This document shows, one piece after another, positions 24,501-39,500 of a DNA stretch of 61,196 nt. Origin of the DNA: Phoronis australis (Eukaryota; Phoronida; Phoronidae); contig NMRA01000079.1 of NCBI GenBank assembly GCA_002633005.1, positions 193,892 to 255,087 of the forward strand, written 5' to 3'. The notes below the pieces were generated by a model. That model made no database searches, was not told the origin of the DNA, and saw nothing but the letters and a program-made list of their open reading frames with translations. The position numbers and the translations under genes are program-made. Numbering within the stretch: the stretch's first letter is position 1; each line of letters begins with the position of its first letter.

Positions 24501-27500
24501 AACCCAATGAGCTGTGTCCCGGGTCAAGTTCACAGTTTGCATTTCTAAGTCGTTATAACATCTTAGACATGTCTAATCTTACCTTGAAGCTACAAGAACA
24601 AGGCATTCAAAGATGTGATCAATGCATAACAGGAAACTCTACCAGAACATACAACTCTTCAGCATTGAGAGCATGAGTGTTCATCACTTGACCCAATTTT
24701 AAATTCCGATGTGCAAGAAGGCAGAATTGACAGGGGCGAAATGCAACTTCTTTCATTCACAGTCGCTTTGAGATGTTGAACATTTTTGTAAATCGTTTGG
24801 GAATCACAACACACAGCATTGGCAATTTGATTACAAGATGCTTGTAAAGAATTTTTAAACATCCCATTGCATTAAATCTATACAACACTGCGAAACGCTG
24901 TCCGCCAATTACCCTAATGCCATCTAGTGACAACGCAGGTTTTATCACATCACCCCCGATAATCCAAAATGGCTATTAACAGAACAAAATTCTTGTCACA
25001 TATCTAGAAACTCAACCAAATGAGCTATGGTATAGCTCATTGCTCAACCTGAGGAAAATTCAGTGTGAAAGCAGACCAAGAGAGGGCGCTCCACATTCCT
25101 CCGTTACAACTAACCCCTGTACCCACCCCTGGATGCGGAGATGAATATGTGGAATGTCGACCTACCTTCATGTAAAGGATCAATCGTATGGATCATTAGC
25201 TGTAGGATCCCATGGCGGAATTTGGCACTCCCGCCTCGTAGATATGGGATACTGCCTGTTCGGGATGTTCTCTGTAAAATACAATACAAACGGTGCGTGA
25301 CATGAAGGTGACTTTTCACTTCTTTAATAATTCCCATTCCCACCGTGTGTCCATACGCTACGTGTTGGAACAACTTTGTCGTCATTTACCAGGTTTCCAT
25401 GGAAAATGGGAACCTGAACGTATTATGCCTAAAACAACTGCCAAAATTGTAACTTTCCATTTTTAAAGGCTGACTACAATTGGATAAACGTTACGATTCT
25501 ACATCTTGAACGTTTAGACAATTTGTTTTAATGTTTTTAAAAGACAATGCGGTTTACAATGACTATGGCCTTACTTTAAAACCTCACTTTCGGACAAAAA
25601 TAATTCCCAAAATAGCACTTACTTAATATGTCAAGGGCTTCTAACATTGTCATGAAGATTACAATTTTTCAAAATATCATCTGTTGGTAGTCATGGTTAC
25701 AGAATTAATGATTACGACAAAGTGCCATTTTTGGCATCATGCATTTGTGAAAAAAGCAAAAAAATAAAGTTTTACCTGTCAGCCATTTGTGTGTCCTAAA
25801 TTGGTGAGATTTTACTGTACGGACATTTATTCATTTTAATCAACCTACGTGCATGTAACATACATCAGAAGTGATCTACTTGAACAAATGTTCCAGGTAG
25901 TCTCAAAATCCTACGAGCAACACAGAATTTTTATAACAACTTCGGTACCGAGTTCAGAAGTTCATACCATCTCATCAATAACACCGTACACTATACCCTG
26001 AACAATCTAATCAATGCCAACACCTTCTAGCTGGAATATTTTCAAAGTAAAAACTCACCCGCCGTATCAAAATTGACAAGTCGGTGTTTAAAAATTCATA
26101 GGGCAAACACTATGAGCGCAATTCATTAATATAATTAGAAGAAAATCAATGAAATGGTAATTTCAAACAGGAACTGAACACATTACATTGATTATTAAAA
26201 AACGACATTAGAAAGATCTTACTACAGGCATACTGTTCTTAACTGCAACAACTGTGAACAAACAATCTACTTACTAATTGCTATGACTAATTACAAGTTC
26301 ATTAAGCTTTGCTGAGTCTTTAAGGACAGTTCCCTGATTTGCTCGGTTACACAAGCAAACTTCCTGTTTTCTTTATTTCTCAAAAATAATTGGTGTCAAA
26401 TTTCAGTGACCAGGACATAACAATTATATAAGGTACTCCGTCTTCTCAGAGCACGTAGTCATGAGAGGAAAAGAGCAATCCACGTGAAAATCGCAGACAT
26501 CATGCCATGGCAACACATTCATCAGAATGTGAAAAACACAGATTCTAGGAAATCATGAAAACCAATAAATATTGTGACGTCCTTAAGTGAGATAAACAAA
26601 TCCGTACGAAATTGCTACGTCATCATAGATTATGCGTAAAAAGTGCTAAGTTATCGCAAATAGCACGAAAAACATGCTTGAGCGTGAAAAACATAATAAA
26701 ATACTGGAAGTTAAAAAAGCACGACAGAAGGAGCTAAGGTCTTCACTAACAACAGACCTATTAACGCCGTTACTAGTCGTTATATAGCAAGGTGTTCATG
26801 GAGCACACTATCTGGTGTTGTCAAATACACCTTCATCTCCACATTGTTACGTAAGTTACATTCTGCACTACCCCCAGTTGCCCTACTTAATTTCCAGGGT
26901 TCAAAAGAAATCCAAATCAAATCATTTTAATTAAACAGTTTAAACAGCGCCAGTTAACTTCGCAATGTCACATTTAAAAACCTTAGCCTGTAGTGCTACC
27001 TTACAATTACTTCGATGGCAGCAGTGCCACCTACTGTTCACTTCGATGTCCGTTAACTACCGAAGCCAGTATGAACGGTTTAGTTAACTTCGCAGTTTAC
27101 GTCGACACTCCGCTCAGACCGGAGTTAAGTCAGTATGAAAAGGCCTCAATTCTTAGCAATTTGCTAGCCATTATGCTTATTTCCATGATGGCATGCAAAG
27201 GATATCAGCAGATAGAACATAAAAACAAATGAAAACGGCACATACCATTTAATCAAACGATTCTAAAAAATAAGTAGCATTTTTCATAGTTGGCTTCACT
27301 TTGAATCATTGTGTGCAATTTTGATGGTGTGTGAATGTACCAGTGTGTTAACGCAGTTAAAACTCTTACAGTAAATCAAAATGTCTTCCATTTAGCATCA
27401 GCCAAAACCAATATGGTTACCTAGTTGGTTGTTAGTGTGTGTAATCACATGGTCAGACAAGTTATGATTTAAAATGTGGGCAATTCTTGGTTCTTTAAGT

Positions 27501-30500
27501 CAGATGTCATGCATGTGTGCAGAGCAGTGGTATAGAGTAAAGGATCTTCAGAGATGGGATCAAAAGGGTAAACATTCAGTTAGCAATTTTCAAATCAAGT
27601 CCGTTTTTTTTACAAAAAAATGTATTAAATGAAGAATCACAATACAAGACAAACCGTCAAAATGAAGTAAAAAATTCAATGTTCAGGATGTGATAAATTG
27701 TGAGCCACTGGAATTTTTGCCAAATTTGACTAACTTAAGAACATCATATGTCAGAAATGGTTGGCCTGTTTCAAATGAATCTTTCAAGTATTAGGCTTTG
27801 TGCACTGTTCTCAATACACTGTAAGCAATTAGTTTTAAACCAAAAATGTAATAAGAATTTAGAAAACTGTAACTGTGTTTTTGAGATATCACTTTGAATA
27901 GTTACTACATGAAAAGAAAAGTTGGTCATTTGATATCAGTTTTGCTTTGACTGCACTTTTCTTTTTTGCTTAATTATGCAGAACCACAAACAATATATCA
28001 CAAAAGTTAATCTGGAAAGTACCACTTTACCATCTTAAGGACTAATTATGGTAACAGCAGAAAAGACTGATAATAACTATAATTACTGCAGCAAAATTCT
28101 AATTACAGAAAGACTTTAAGCCACCTCGTTAACTTTCCTGTTAATTGTACTTCATTCTTGGTCGTAGAGATGAGGCTACTATGATGATAGCTGCTTTCAG
28201 CTTCCCGTTATGATGGGAAATTTGGGGTCATTTTATCCACATACTTTTGACATGTACAGTAATCAAATCAAGAGATTCGATTAATGGCAGATTGGTATAA
28301 AGTAAAAAAAACAAATTCTAAAGGATTTCTACTTTCTGAAAACATATACGCTACAGACTTGTAAAATTTGACTAAAGGCACAGAATACGATAAGGTCTCA
28401 CACAGCTGTAATAATCTCCTTTAGTACCGGAAAACAACGGTTACACTCATGTTGACTTTGCAGTCCACGTTGATATGCATCTTTTAGTAGATATAGCTTG
28501 GTATCAAAAAGCCTTGAGTCAGGGTATTAGTTTTGCGTGAATTTTGTACAGATAAATTGCTAGAATCAAAACAAATGCGATGCAGGCACGATGGCGTGAT
28601 CTTCTATTAACCAACAAACCTTTCTATAGCTGGATTCAGGGAACAGGGTTGTATTGACCAAGCTTGTTAATTTGTAACAGAGGATTTCAAAAGCGAGGTT
28701 CTTCAGAGGCTCTGTGCAGTACTAGTGCTATTTCCATTTAGTCACTGCTTGTATTGCTACTCGATGTAGTGTCCACTATTTAACTATAGTGCTTTAGCTG
28801 GCCACCAGATGGCAAGAGAGTAGAGGTCAAGGTCAGTTAATAAAAATGTGCAAAGGTTTGATACTAAGTTTATTCATATTTCCTACTAAGATCCCCTCAA
28901 GTTAAGATGCAGTGCTCAATTTGGTGACCTCGCAGGTTGCAAATGCGACCTCAGATTACGTTTGGCGAATTGGGATTTTTTCCAGGTCACTACAGCGAGT
29001 CAGATAATAATTTCCTTGAAATTCATTTCAAAGTGTGAAGAATTACTTTACTTTATCCTTTGGTTCACAATTGTTCTGCGTACTTCATGAAATTTGTGAA
29101 TTTGCCACCTCAGTGGTTGATCAGCAAACTTCAATTAAGGTTATCTCCAACCTTATTTAGGGGCCTCTAATCTAACTCGTATATCAAAAAAACTAAGCTT
29201 TGTCAACTAGTGAAAGTACATATTTTCTGAAAGAAAAAAGATTAGGAAATACGAAAATACTTTTTGTATTAATGTACTATTATTATTTTTAGGTAAAAAC
29301 CTTTTTCAAGCCAAAATTATATTTTTAAGAAAGGTACGTTCATAGCAAAATAACCCCCCAGGTCGATTTTAATGAAACTTTTTTCAAATGAAAACTTCAC
29401 CAGTTACCTCAAAAACGCTGTTAGGAATTTTCGATCAGTCTTTTTGTTTGGTTTCTATGACAAATCAACTCGCAAAACGTAAGGTATCTTTGTCAAAAAC
29501 GGAAGTCATATTCATCTTTGTTACATTACGCAAAAAATAGGCCTTTATATCGAAAATCCTTACAGCGTTTTTGAGACTGATGACTTATATTAAATTTGGA
29601 AAGCTTCAGCGAAATCCACAGAGCCGTTTTCGAGAACTCGTGTTCCTAAGTTCAAATAAAGTCGATTTGCCGAAACCGAGAAAAAGTCAGTTAAACTGGG
29701 ACAAGTGAAAATCTCAAAGTCTTCGGTTAATTATTCGATGAAAAGTTGTTTTCAGATAAGATATTTTCCTAGACACATGTGAAATATTGTAAAAATGACT
29801 ATTTTTGTGAATAAGGTTTGAGATAACCTTAAAAGAGGTGGATAACAGAAGGAAGTCGGCACTGCTCAGCTATCATCTGCATTCTTTCTTCATCAGTGGA
29901 ATGAATTGAGTTAGAGATTGAATGGTGCATATTTTTACGGGGAGATATTGAAGATATGTGTATAAGTTTCCCAGTATGGTACGACCTTATTTTTAGTCGA
30001 CGATTTCAATGTAAGATTTGGCGACCTCAGATTTCGTTTGGCGACCTAGAATTTCGGACAATTCGCCAAATCAGGTACTTGTCGTCAAGCTAAGTGTCGA
30101 GCACTGAGACGCAACACTGGGTCCTGGAAACATCAGACTTACACAGAGCTCATAGTTGTCCAATTACACAGGAGATTTCATGTGAATTGGCCTAAGACAA
30201 CAGATCTGCCTTTTCACCTGGTGACACGCCTACATTCCAATGACTGAATAAGCTCTACCTTTTTCGTTGGTGATTGTATTAGGTGTTGTGCAATAATCAT
30301 GTTAATTACATGAAAGACAGCAGATGAGATGCCTTTGTAAAACTGAGGTTAATGTTTTGACAATCCACATGTCCAGAGGTCTTTGTAACCTGCTGCCATC
30401 TAAGAAATACCTCACTGTATCAGAGCTATAAATAATCCAAGATAACAATACCTATAATGATTAGAAAATCAGAGAGCATTTAATCAATAATAAATCCCAA

Positions 30501-33500
30501 CAGATAGAACATTACGAGGCGGGCAACCAGACGATGTAATTACGATTTTGTAATCGCTAGGTATCTACAGCTTTCGCAGGTAGAAACTAAATTTATGTCA
30601 TTCAAATTGGAATACCACATAACCTAGAGCGTAAAGATTATGTGTACCCATTTCACAAAATTATCTTTTAAAAATATTGGCCACAATTACAGAAAAATAT
30701 GCAATTACTTCAAACAGATTTAATTTTGATTGTTCTTAGGTGAAAACCAGTGCTTTCTGTAAGGCAGTTAACAAACATGTCAGGTTTGTTTACATGAAAC
30801 CTGTCGACCAAATCAAATGATGTATCTTAAGTTTCCCACAATGCAAAGCCCTATTATCAACTTCTACTTTGATGAGTGAATCAGTCGTCTAAAATTTCAT
30901 TCGAAGTTTTGAAATTTTTATTCATTGTCGTGCAGCGTAAAATTCAGATAGAGAAGGAATTTTTAGCCCGAACGGAAGCTCACGAGCAACAGACAGGATG
31001 CAAAGTCGAAGCTGAACTCTCAAAGTGCGAAGGTCAATAAGTTCACTGGCCTAGAGTCTTTGTAGAACTAGAGAATCAGAGGTTCCTCATTTAAAGCTTC
31101 TTTCACCCACTTTAATAGCTGGCTAAAAACGAGCCTTTCACTCTCCTAAAATCAGTCTCTTCATACTCTTTACCCAGACAAGAGCATTCAAACCATAAGC
31201 ATGAAACAACTGACCTTCAAGTGACTACATACTATGGATTGACAAACATTCATGACATTCAACCACAGAACTCCTGTACGATGCTCTTCACCAGTAAAGG
31301 TAGGAAAAGCAGACAAACATTGGAGTATAAGCAATATCTAAGTTGAGATAGAAAACATTTATTTCCAGAGTTCCTGAGCATTTGTTTGCAATATATGTGA
31401 AAAATACCTTAAGACTATTCAAGGTTGAATTATTTCATGGAATGTGGTATTCCAAACAAATATTGATAAATATCATCATGTGTTTGTTGATGACTGCTAT
31501 AAAGTATAAAATGTGCAAATTTAGCAATTTTATGATGTCATTCATTCACCTATCACAACCATAGTCAACATCAACGTCAAAATTCCAGACAAAAACCAGG
31601 TCATAAATACCGTGACAGCATTTTATAAAAAAGTTTCACTTTGAATGAATAAGTAGATTGCCTGAGTTTCAAAACACATAGAAACACGAACCCAAAAAGA
31701 CTGCCTTTTTAAGGTTCTGTGAGCCCGGAAGGAGATCAAATCATAATTGTATCACTGTTCACCAACAATAGACATTTCTACTGTGGTGAAATACTGAAGG
31801 CTTAAAAGGAGAGTTCGGAGGCCTAGTAGCCAATGAAGAGAGAGTCTCAATAGTCGAGCTGCCGGCGGGTAGGAAGGTTACTTACCCGACAGGTAATCAC
31901 ATCTAAATTAAGTGTAAGCTAAATGGCGGTCGTGTAATGGCATCAAAGTTTGAGTGGAATGAGGAACCGGGTTATTACCTTTGAACCAAGCCACACCAGA
32001 GAAAGCACCCTGGGGGCTAGAGGTTCACATAATTTGCAAAAACAAAACGCGGCTGAGCACCATACATTCCACCTTAGCTGAGCCTAACCATTTTAAACTA
32101 TTCTAACCGAACTCTGTCATTTTCCATCTGCCCAAAGAGGACACTGAATTTGAAAAATAACAAAACATTACATGACAAGGGAAATTTTTCCTTCCTGAGA
32201 TTTGGACCTCGAATAAGATTGGAAATACACGGTATGTTTCTTCCCAATGCGACACTGGGCAGCCTAGTGGTGACATTTCTTCCTAATCTCATAAGTGGGT
32301 CTAAAAAATGGAAGTAACATGCAAAACATAAAATAATCTATTTATTCCACATACTGAGCAATCTCCAAAACTCACAGAAAATAATATATTTAATGTTCAT
32401 CCTGCCTGACGTCCATCATCGACCCATGCAGAGCAGTTGATCAAACCAAACGCATGAATGTCTTCAAAACAATATCAAAAGCGAGTTTTTTCCCCCATCA
32501 GATTATTATCTAAAAATACGCATCAGTTAAATCTTTGGGTTATGTAACGGAGTCAGAAGTATCATGCTTTGAATGTCGTAATACACCACGGAATTAGGCA
32601 GTGTAAAATAATACAGTACTTAAACGGGGAAAAAATTTACATCATGACGTTCAATTCCTCAAGCAGATTTTTCCAATGCTTAAAAAACGAATAAGAATCA
32701 GTCATGTTTCGTCGACCGGCTGTGATATTTTGTTGCAATTTTGCGACGCTGCTGCAACCCTCCACTAAAAAAAAAATAATCGCAGCCTGTTGACCTAACT
32801 CTAATGTACAAGCGTGATGTTAACATGATGTGCATACCCATATAAAGCCCTTATAAGAACTAAGCTTTCGGGTGGTGTCATAGCAAAAGCCATGAAATTT
32901 CCGCCAATTACCTTTCGATCACTCAAAGTTTCGTGGTTTTTCTGCGATGACACTTAGCTGATCTGGTTTAACCCCAGTATCAGATTATTGCGTATAACAA
33001 GCGAGTCATCGCAAAATCATTACTACAAAGTAACACAGCCGGTTCAACCTAAATTTGCTAACTACGTGAATTATGATGTTTGTCTGAAGACCAAAAACCT
33101 CATTGCGAACATATAAGCACAACTACCCATTAGAAGTTAATTTATTGTGCCTGCTGTATGGGCTACCTATGCAGCCATCTCTGAACATGACATCGAAAGC
33201 GTGTTCAACAGAGTGAGCGCCCGCTAGCGTGTACTCGCGAACACAAGGAACAGCTCCTGAACAGCTGTGAGCGCTCACTGTGCGATCCAGTATGGCGACT
33301 ATGAAGCAGATTGTGTTGAATGTCTTAGCCGATGAGCTTAACACTAACAGTCCTTCCTATGGCGTACTGAGCGATAAATATGATTAATCTTTTCCAATAG
33401 TTATTAATATCGGCAGCCCAAGACAACAACCGTGAAGGCTTCAGCCCGACAAGAATCGAAAATTACGTCGAGGAAACTGTTCCTCGCTACAGCGACCCGC

Positions 33501-36500
33501 AATTTAAGTCGCAGTTTCGGATGAGTCGGTCAACTTTTGAGGTTAGTTTTCTTGTTGCAGAACCATAATGGTTCATATGTTCCAGACGTGAAGCCTTCGC
33601 AGGACGCCATCTTGGAAATCTAAGCGAACATGCTCTCGAGGTTGTTCGCGAGCCCTCGCGAGCGCTAACGTGAACACAGCTGTTCAGGACGAGGGCGCTC
33701 AAATCGCTTGCGGGCGCTCACTCTATTGAACACGCTTCTGTATGTCATAATTGGCTATTTCAAACACGGATATTGCTCACTGCCCTCACTCAAGAAACAA
33801 AACATCTAATAATAACAATACAATTCATACACTCAAAACTTTCGCCAAGTAACCTCATGAGAATGTGGTTTCACAGATTTGACAGCGATTATTAAATGGC
33901 CGAATGAACCTCAGTTTTAAGCAAAGGTCAAATTTTCCTGTATAATTAGAGCGTATCAGTACCTGGTGTTTGTGGCTTGCTTCGCCTTTTAAAAATACCA
34001 CAAGGTTTGATTACGATCAATTAGATTCAAATAGTGGATAGCTTTTCACTTTATTACCTCCCCATCCGCTCAACTGCCTATCGTTCCTGGTCATGATCAA
34101 TGTCCATTACGACTTTAATCTTCACTTATTCAGCACAAAAATAATTGCCAAAACATTAGAGGTGGTGAAAAATTGACCAAGTGTTGCTTTACCACAATTA
34201 CACATGACCTATTATGTCATTAATTAAATAGAACATTCATTTTTTTGAGAAACGTGACAAAATACATTTCCATAGATGTCGTCCATATTGTGTGCTAATA
34301 GAATTGCTGTGATTAAACAAGCAGCCGATGTCGTCATCAGGATTCGTTCCAATAAATTTCACATGGTAAAGGCAATAATAAGCCGGGAATGGTGGACTTT
34401 TCATATCGGCGCTCTCTAGAGTAATGAGAGCACAAAAGTGACTTACAATTGGTCCCAGCTCAGATTTGGTGGACAGAAATACAAACAGTATATTGTGATT
34501 GATTAATTTAAAAGCATAGGAATAAATTCCACTGTCAGCGCCTCCCGTTGTTTAATTAATTTAAGTTCACTTATTTCAACTTTTTAACACCAGAAGCCGG
34601 ATCGAAATTCTCCCGCTTTATCACACATAACCACAGGCTTCGTCACGGATTCATTTTCGCAATGGGAAACGTATTGAACACAATGCCCTTGTTCATCCAT
34701 TCATATTTCAAAAGGTTTGCATTTTTTGCAAGGCATTGGTACATCCCACCACACAGCAGTGGAAATTTGTCGGCATTATTACAGCAGAAAAGGAGTTCAA
34801 ACCAGCAGGTTGAAACCTCCTGTCAGCATTACAGAGGATCTGTAGGTGGCACTGACCGCCCATCCACCAAAGACCTGATCGCTGTCAGACAGGATAGTGA
34901 TTTTCGATATGGCGTGGCTCTAAAGTTAGCTTCCATTTGTGCTCAGCTGTCATGGCAGGGAATAACAGATCAGTTTGTACAGATTATTCAGACTTACACT
35001 GTAGCCGTCATCAAGTTTATTGTCCCAAACCATAATCATCGACAGTAATATGGAAATCGATAAGTAGAAATTTTACTGTCTAGACATATTTCTAGAGTGT
35101 CATATTTTTCTGTTAACCTTCAAGGAAGTGAATTTTTATCGCTAGCAAGCCTGGTGGGCGAAAACCCCAGCGCACGACACTTGAGGTTGTATAACACCTC
35201 ACAGACATCAGAATTCAAGGTTATGTAGGGCCCTACAAAAATGTTCAAATGTGTCTCTCTAAAACTCTGTTAGAAACTGGTAAAGTGTTACACTAAGATG
35301 TTAACAAAAGATACCAGGCTTGTGATTTCTACAGAAAAACTAAAAATTTTATAAAAGAAAAACGCAACGTTAATTTATAAAACTGTAACCGCATTTTTAA
35401 AATTTCATCCAACCATTTATATCAAATGAATTTTAATCAAATTATTGATATCATCGTTTTGCAATGCATACTTTTCTGTTAACTTTTACCACCACAACAC
35501 ATGGCAGACAAGTACAAAGTAAGAACTCAAATTATACATTTCAAGCTTTCTACCTTTACAAATACATACTTTTACTGAGTAAAAAAAATCTATAGCTTTG
35601 TAGATAAGTCAACACACTGACAATAAGTAACTATATTTACATATAATGGGTTTGGCTTATAGTAAATATAGAATCACCTTTATGGCAGATATTTAGATGG
35701 GAGATTAAATTGTTTTGAGGGAGACCTGAATGTGTGCTCTCAAAGTTCTTTCCAATAACCAACTTCAATTCCATTTGGGTAAATGACACTTTTAATTCTT
35801 AACTACCATTTCATCACAAATCGGGCAACAGGAGTATACCAGTTTTTAAACAAATGCTGCAGCGCAATAAGACAATCCCACTCAGAAATCTAATACGCAC
35901 AGTGATATTTACTCACATAAAGATTGATTTAATTTTTCAAATAACCAAAAAGGTTGATGAGTTTCCACTGAGCTGCCTGAAAAAGCAGACTTTGATCGTA
36001 CAATGCACAATCTCAGCTTTTACTTCCAATGAACCTTGAAATTTTCATAAAGAAAAGGAAATTTGAATCTAATTTCTTCCAGGTTTGTTTAGCAAGACCA
36101 ACAATGTCCCCAAGACTTCCGAGAAAAAATCGATGACAAGGAATGTCACCACCTAGTACATGAATGAAGTTTTAGCATCTAATAGTTTGGACTGAGGTGC
36201 AGGGGAATTCTTTGTCATGACTCAGTGCTTAGAATCGACCAGTTTATAGAACCTCCATTCAGCACCTTGCTAATGCACTTTACAGATGTTTTGTAAACTT
36301 GAATATGAGGAAACTAAATTCAAAATAACAGAACGAAATCAAGCGAAACTGTTAAACATTGTGAGGAACTATTAACAAATGTGCCTTTAGAGAAAAGCAC
36401 GGAAGAGTCTACAAATACATAAAAAACAGAAATTTCCAGAGGTTTTACTACACTGTAGTGAGTGCTGAAAATGTTATTACATAATAATTAGTGACAACTG

Positions 36501-39500
36501 AAGTTCACATGTCATTCAAAGTATAATTATAACTAAACTTTCATAAAAGCTATCAGCCCAGACACATCATGTGACCTTGTTAATTATATATTACAAATAA
36601 AACCTCAAAATATTTTATTCTTGTCAAAAATGTTTATCAATGGGAAAATACAATTTCACTCCAGTGTCATTATTCTTTGCAACCTGAATCTTTCCATTAC
36701 TGCTCAGTGTTAGCAGAAATTCCTTTAACTAGTAACTTAGACATTTAAGATGGAATACGTTTGCCAAGGAAACTGATTCAAATGGTAAATAGATTTGTCA
36801 AACCACCATGCGCAAATCAACAAAACATGAAATTTTTTTAATTAGAATAATTTTGAGTCTAATCTACGTCACAACTGTAAATGACTATTTTGTGGCGTCA
36901 AACCAAACTTCGTCACAAGCATACTTACTTTTCCAATTAGCAAAATCGAAGCCAATGTTATCTATATCTCATTTGAACAGAAATTGGTTCAATATAACAT
37001 CAGTAATTCCCCTGATGACCATGGGTTTCAGTGGCTAACACTAACCTGCAGACAAGCATGAATGAGTCTGGTCCAGGAAATTTGGAATTATAGTAAGATT
37101 TCTCAAGCTTATAAGTAATTTCTAACCCTTGCAAGGAAAAAGATGATAGTGGTTTTTTAATGGTGTGGTATGTCGCCAAAAAAAAATGTTTCCTGACAAA
37201 GGTACGATTTGTTGAATGTTAAGGAAAACAGCAAAGTATTCTGTGTTGGCATTGAAAATCCATCAAGAAACTCCTAAGACAGAGGCAAAACATAAAAAAA
37301 TGAATTGCCACTAGGGGGTACACCAGCAACTGGATTCATCTGAAAATTCGCTCAGGTTGTTCCATCTATAATAGAAACATGTCTGCAAAATTTCATGAAC
37401 ATCCATCAAGGGGTTTTGCAAACACAGCAGCGGACGCCAGATAAACAGACAGACCCAAAAAAGTGGGCACAAAAAAGAGAAAATGGCATAATAGTCATTC
37501 ATTAAATGGTCCACAGGATCAGTTTAAATGTCGTAACCCCTGCTGCAAAAAATTACCTCGTCAAATATTACCTCAATCAAAGGCAAATGCTTACTGTAGG
37601 CCCAAGCCATAGATAAACCATGACTAGCACAAAATAAGCCAACTAATGGCCATGCTAAGCCTCTTGGGGCTGGAAGCAAGCAACCATATTTTGCATGGAA
37701 AACACCTCCGATATGAAAAGAAATGTCTTCAATGGTAATGAATACGATCCAGCAAAAAATTGAGTACATTAAAGTTTGAAATAAATTACTTTTAAAAGAT
37801 GAAATGACGATGTTTCAACCTTATCTAAGCTCTAAATATCATTAATCTTGTAAGATATTCGCTATCATTCGAGCTGCACTAGTCTGAGTACAAAATGATT
37901 TATTGATTGGCCATTAGTAATCCATAAGCTTACGAAACCTTCCCAATATCAGCCGTCCAATTTTTAGCACGCGACCAAGCAATCGATGACGGCCCACAGA
38001 TAACAACAATGGGTCATCTGATTCTGTATTGACCCCTTGGTCTATAACACTAGATTGGATACGTACTGCTTCTTAATTAGGCTGTTAATTAAACTTTTCA
38101 ATCCACGTCAAATATTCATATTTTTTATCGTATCTTTGTGCTCATAATTCAAAGCAAGGGCGTAATAAAATGCTTCCCATAAATCAATAAATGAACAAAA
38201 AAAACTAAAAAGTCTAAACTACATGAAAGACTGACAGGTAATTCGCAATGACAACGCATAAAAGCCAATAAAAAAGTTTATTACCCATGCATCATAACAA
38301 ACCGTGACTACAGCCCATTCAAAAGACTTAATTACAAGCCAACGTTTGAAGACTTGAATCACAAGCTTTGTGAGGAAAATATTTTCGCTTCGCCTCATTG
38401 CATGACTATCAAGAGAGTGGGTGTTTTTTAATCTTCCCACTGGACAACTTAACGAGAAATAAAATAAATGTTCACAAGTGAGCATGCTCTCTCGCCCTGA
38501 ACACCTACACAAAATAGTTATACCAACAGCAGTGCCATCCGTCAGCCTATATAGACACATGCCGCTAAATCAGAGTAAACTTGCTATTCGCGGCATTCCG
38601 ACTCAATTACATGGTTAGGCATTCCCAAAGGAGTGATGGCAATCTACAGTATCAAGGAGAACCAAGTGATCATGTAAAGCTCTGTACTTGCACACTCGAA
38701 CATAAAACAGTGGCGACATCTGCAAGAATCCCTCTTTGATTAACATTGGGTGAGAGAGCGGAGTGAACATTCACTCTTTAATTTTCACCTTAACGCTTAC
38801 ATTTAATCACACCAATTTTGGACACAACTTGGCCGACGAGCTAAATCGAGCACGAGATAATTACAACAGCTACCGTCAGATAATGATTCTGAGAAATTTG
38901 GGCGTTCATAACGAGGCCTCTGATGTGACGCCTCTGACACACGAAATTATGAGTTCAATCTCAATAAATAGACTTAGCCTATCTAACATCTTGTACAATC
39001 TTGCAAACAGGGATCCTATCAACAACGTCATATTCAGAGGTGTTTTGGCCAATGTTGCCTATTTCCACACTGACCCCCGTCCATTTCAATAGGGAGATAA
39101 GTCCCGCTCTTGCATTCTGAGAAGGAGTGTTGTGTCATAATATGGGCATAAGTTACTGATGTCAACTCTTTGCAGATAAAAAACAAAATTTGTGTTTAGT
39201 TAGACGAGACAATAGAACATTCCACCACACAACAGCTTAATTTCGACATGCTCAATGAGTCACCAAAAATTAATTCAAAATGCTCGGAATCCTACTGCTT
39301 TAAACATGAGAAAGACATGCGAAACAAAATTCTATCACCATAGCAACACAGGTTATTTCAACTGGATTCCACAATATAGGAAAATGGCTGTTAGCATGAG
39401 TGTACCCATTTCAGACATCTTTCACCCCATTTTGTACGTCCTTAAACATTCTGAAGGTTTTATGCAAAAACTTATTTTTTGTAATAAAATCTATTTTCCT

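Larger units (their letters stand above)
22217..25165 (-). other. NCKX intron 2
   Basis: 2,949 bases, GTAGGT to TTGCCAG on the gene strand. Contains family C copy 2, a SINE-like G/C-run repeat at 22712-22878, and family B copy 2. No exon recognised. Confidence 0.85.

Noticed and set aside
26993-27232. 79-codon open frame on the + strand
   Set aside because: No domain, no splice sites, and lies within the NCKX intron on the opposite strand.
34662-35048. 128-codon open frame on the + strand in NCKX intron 1
   Set aside because: No family resemblance, no strong start or splice context; open-frame length is not exceptional for 61 kb.
38763-39092. 109-codon open frame on the + strand in NCKX intron 1
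   Set aside because: It begins inside a family A transposon end (CACACCAATTTTGGACACAA) and has no recognisable domain.
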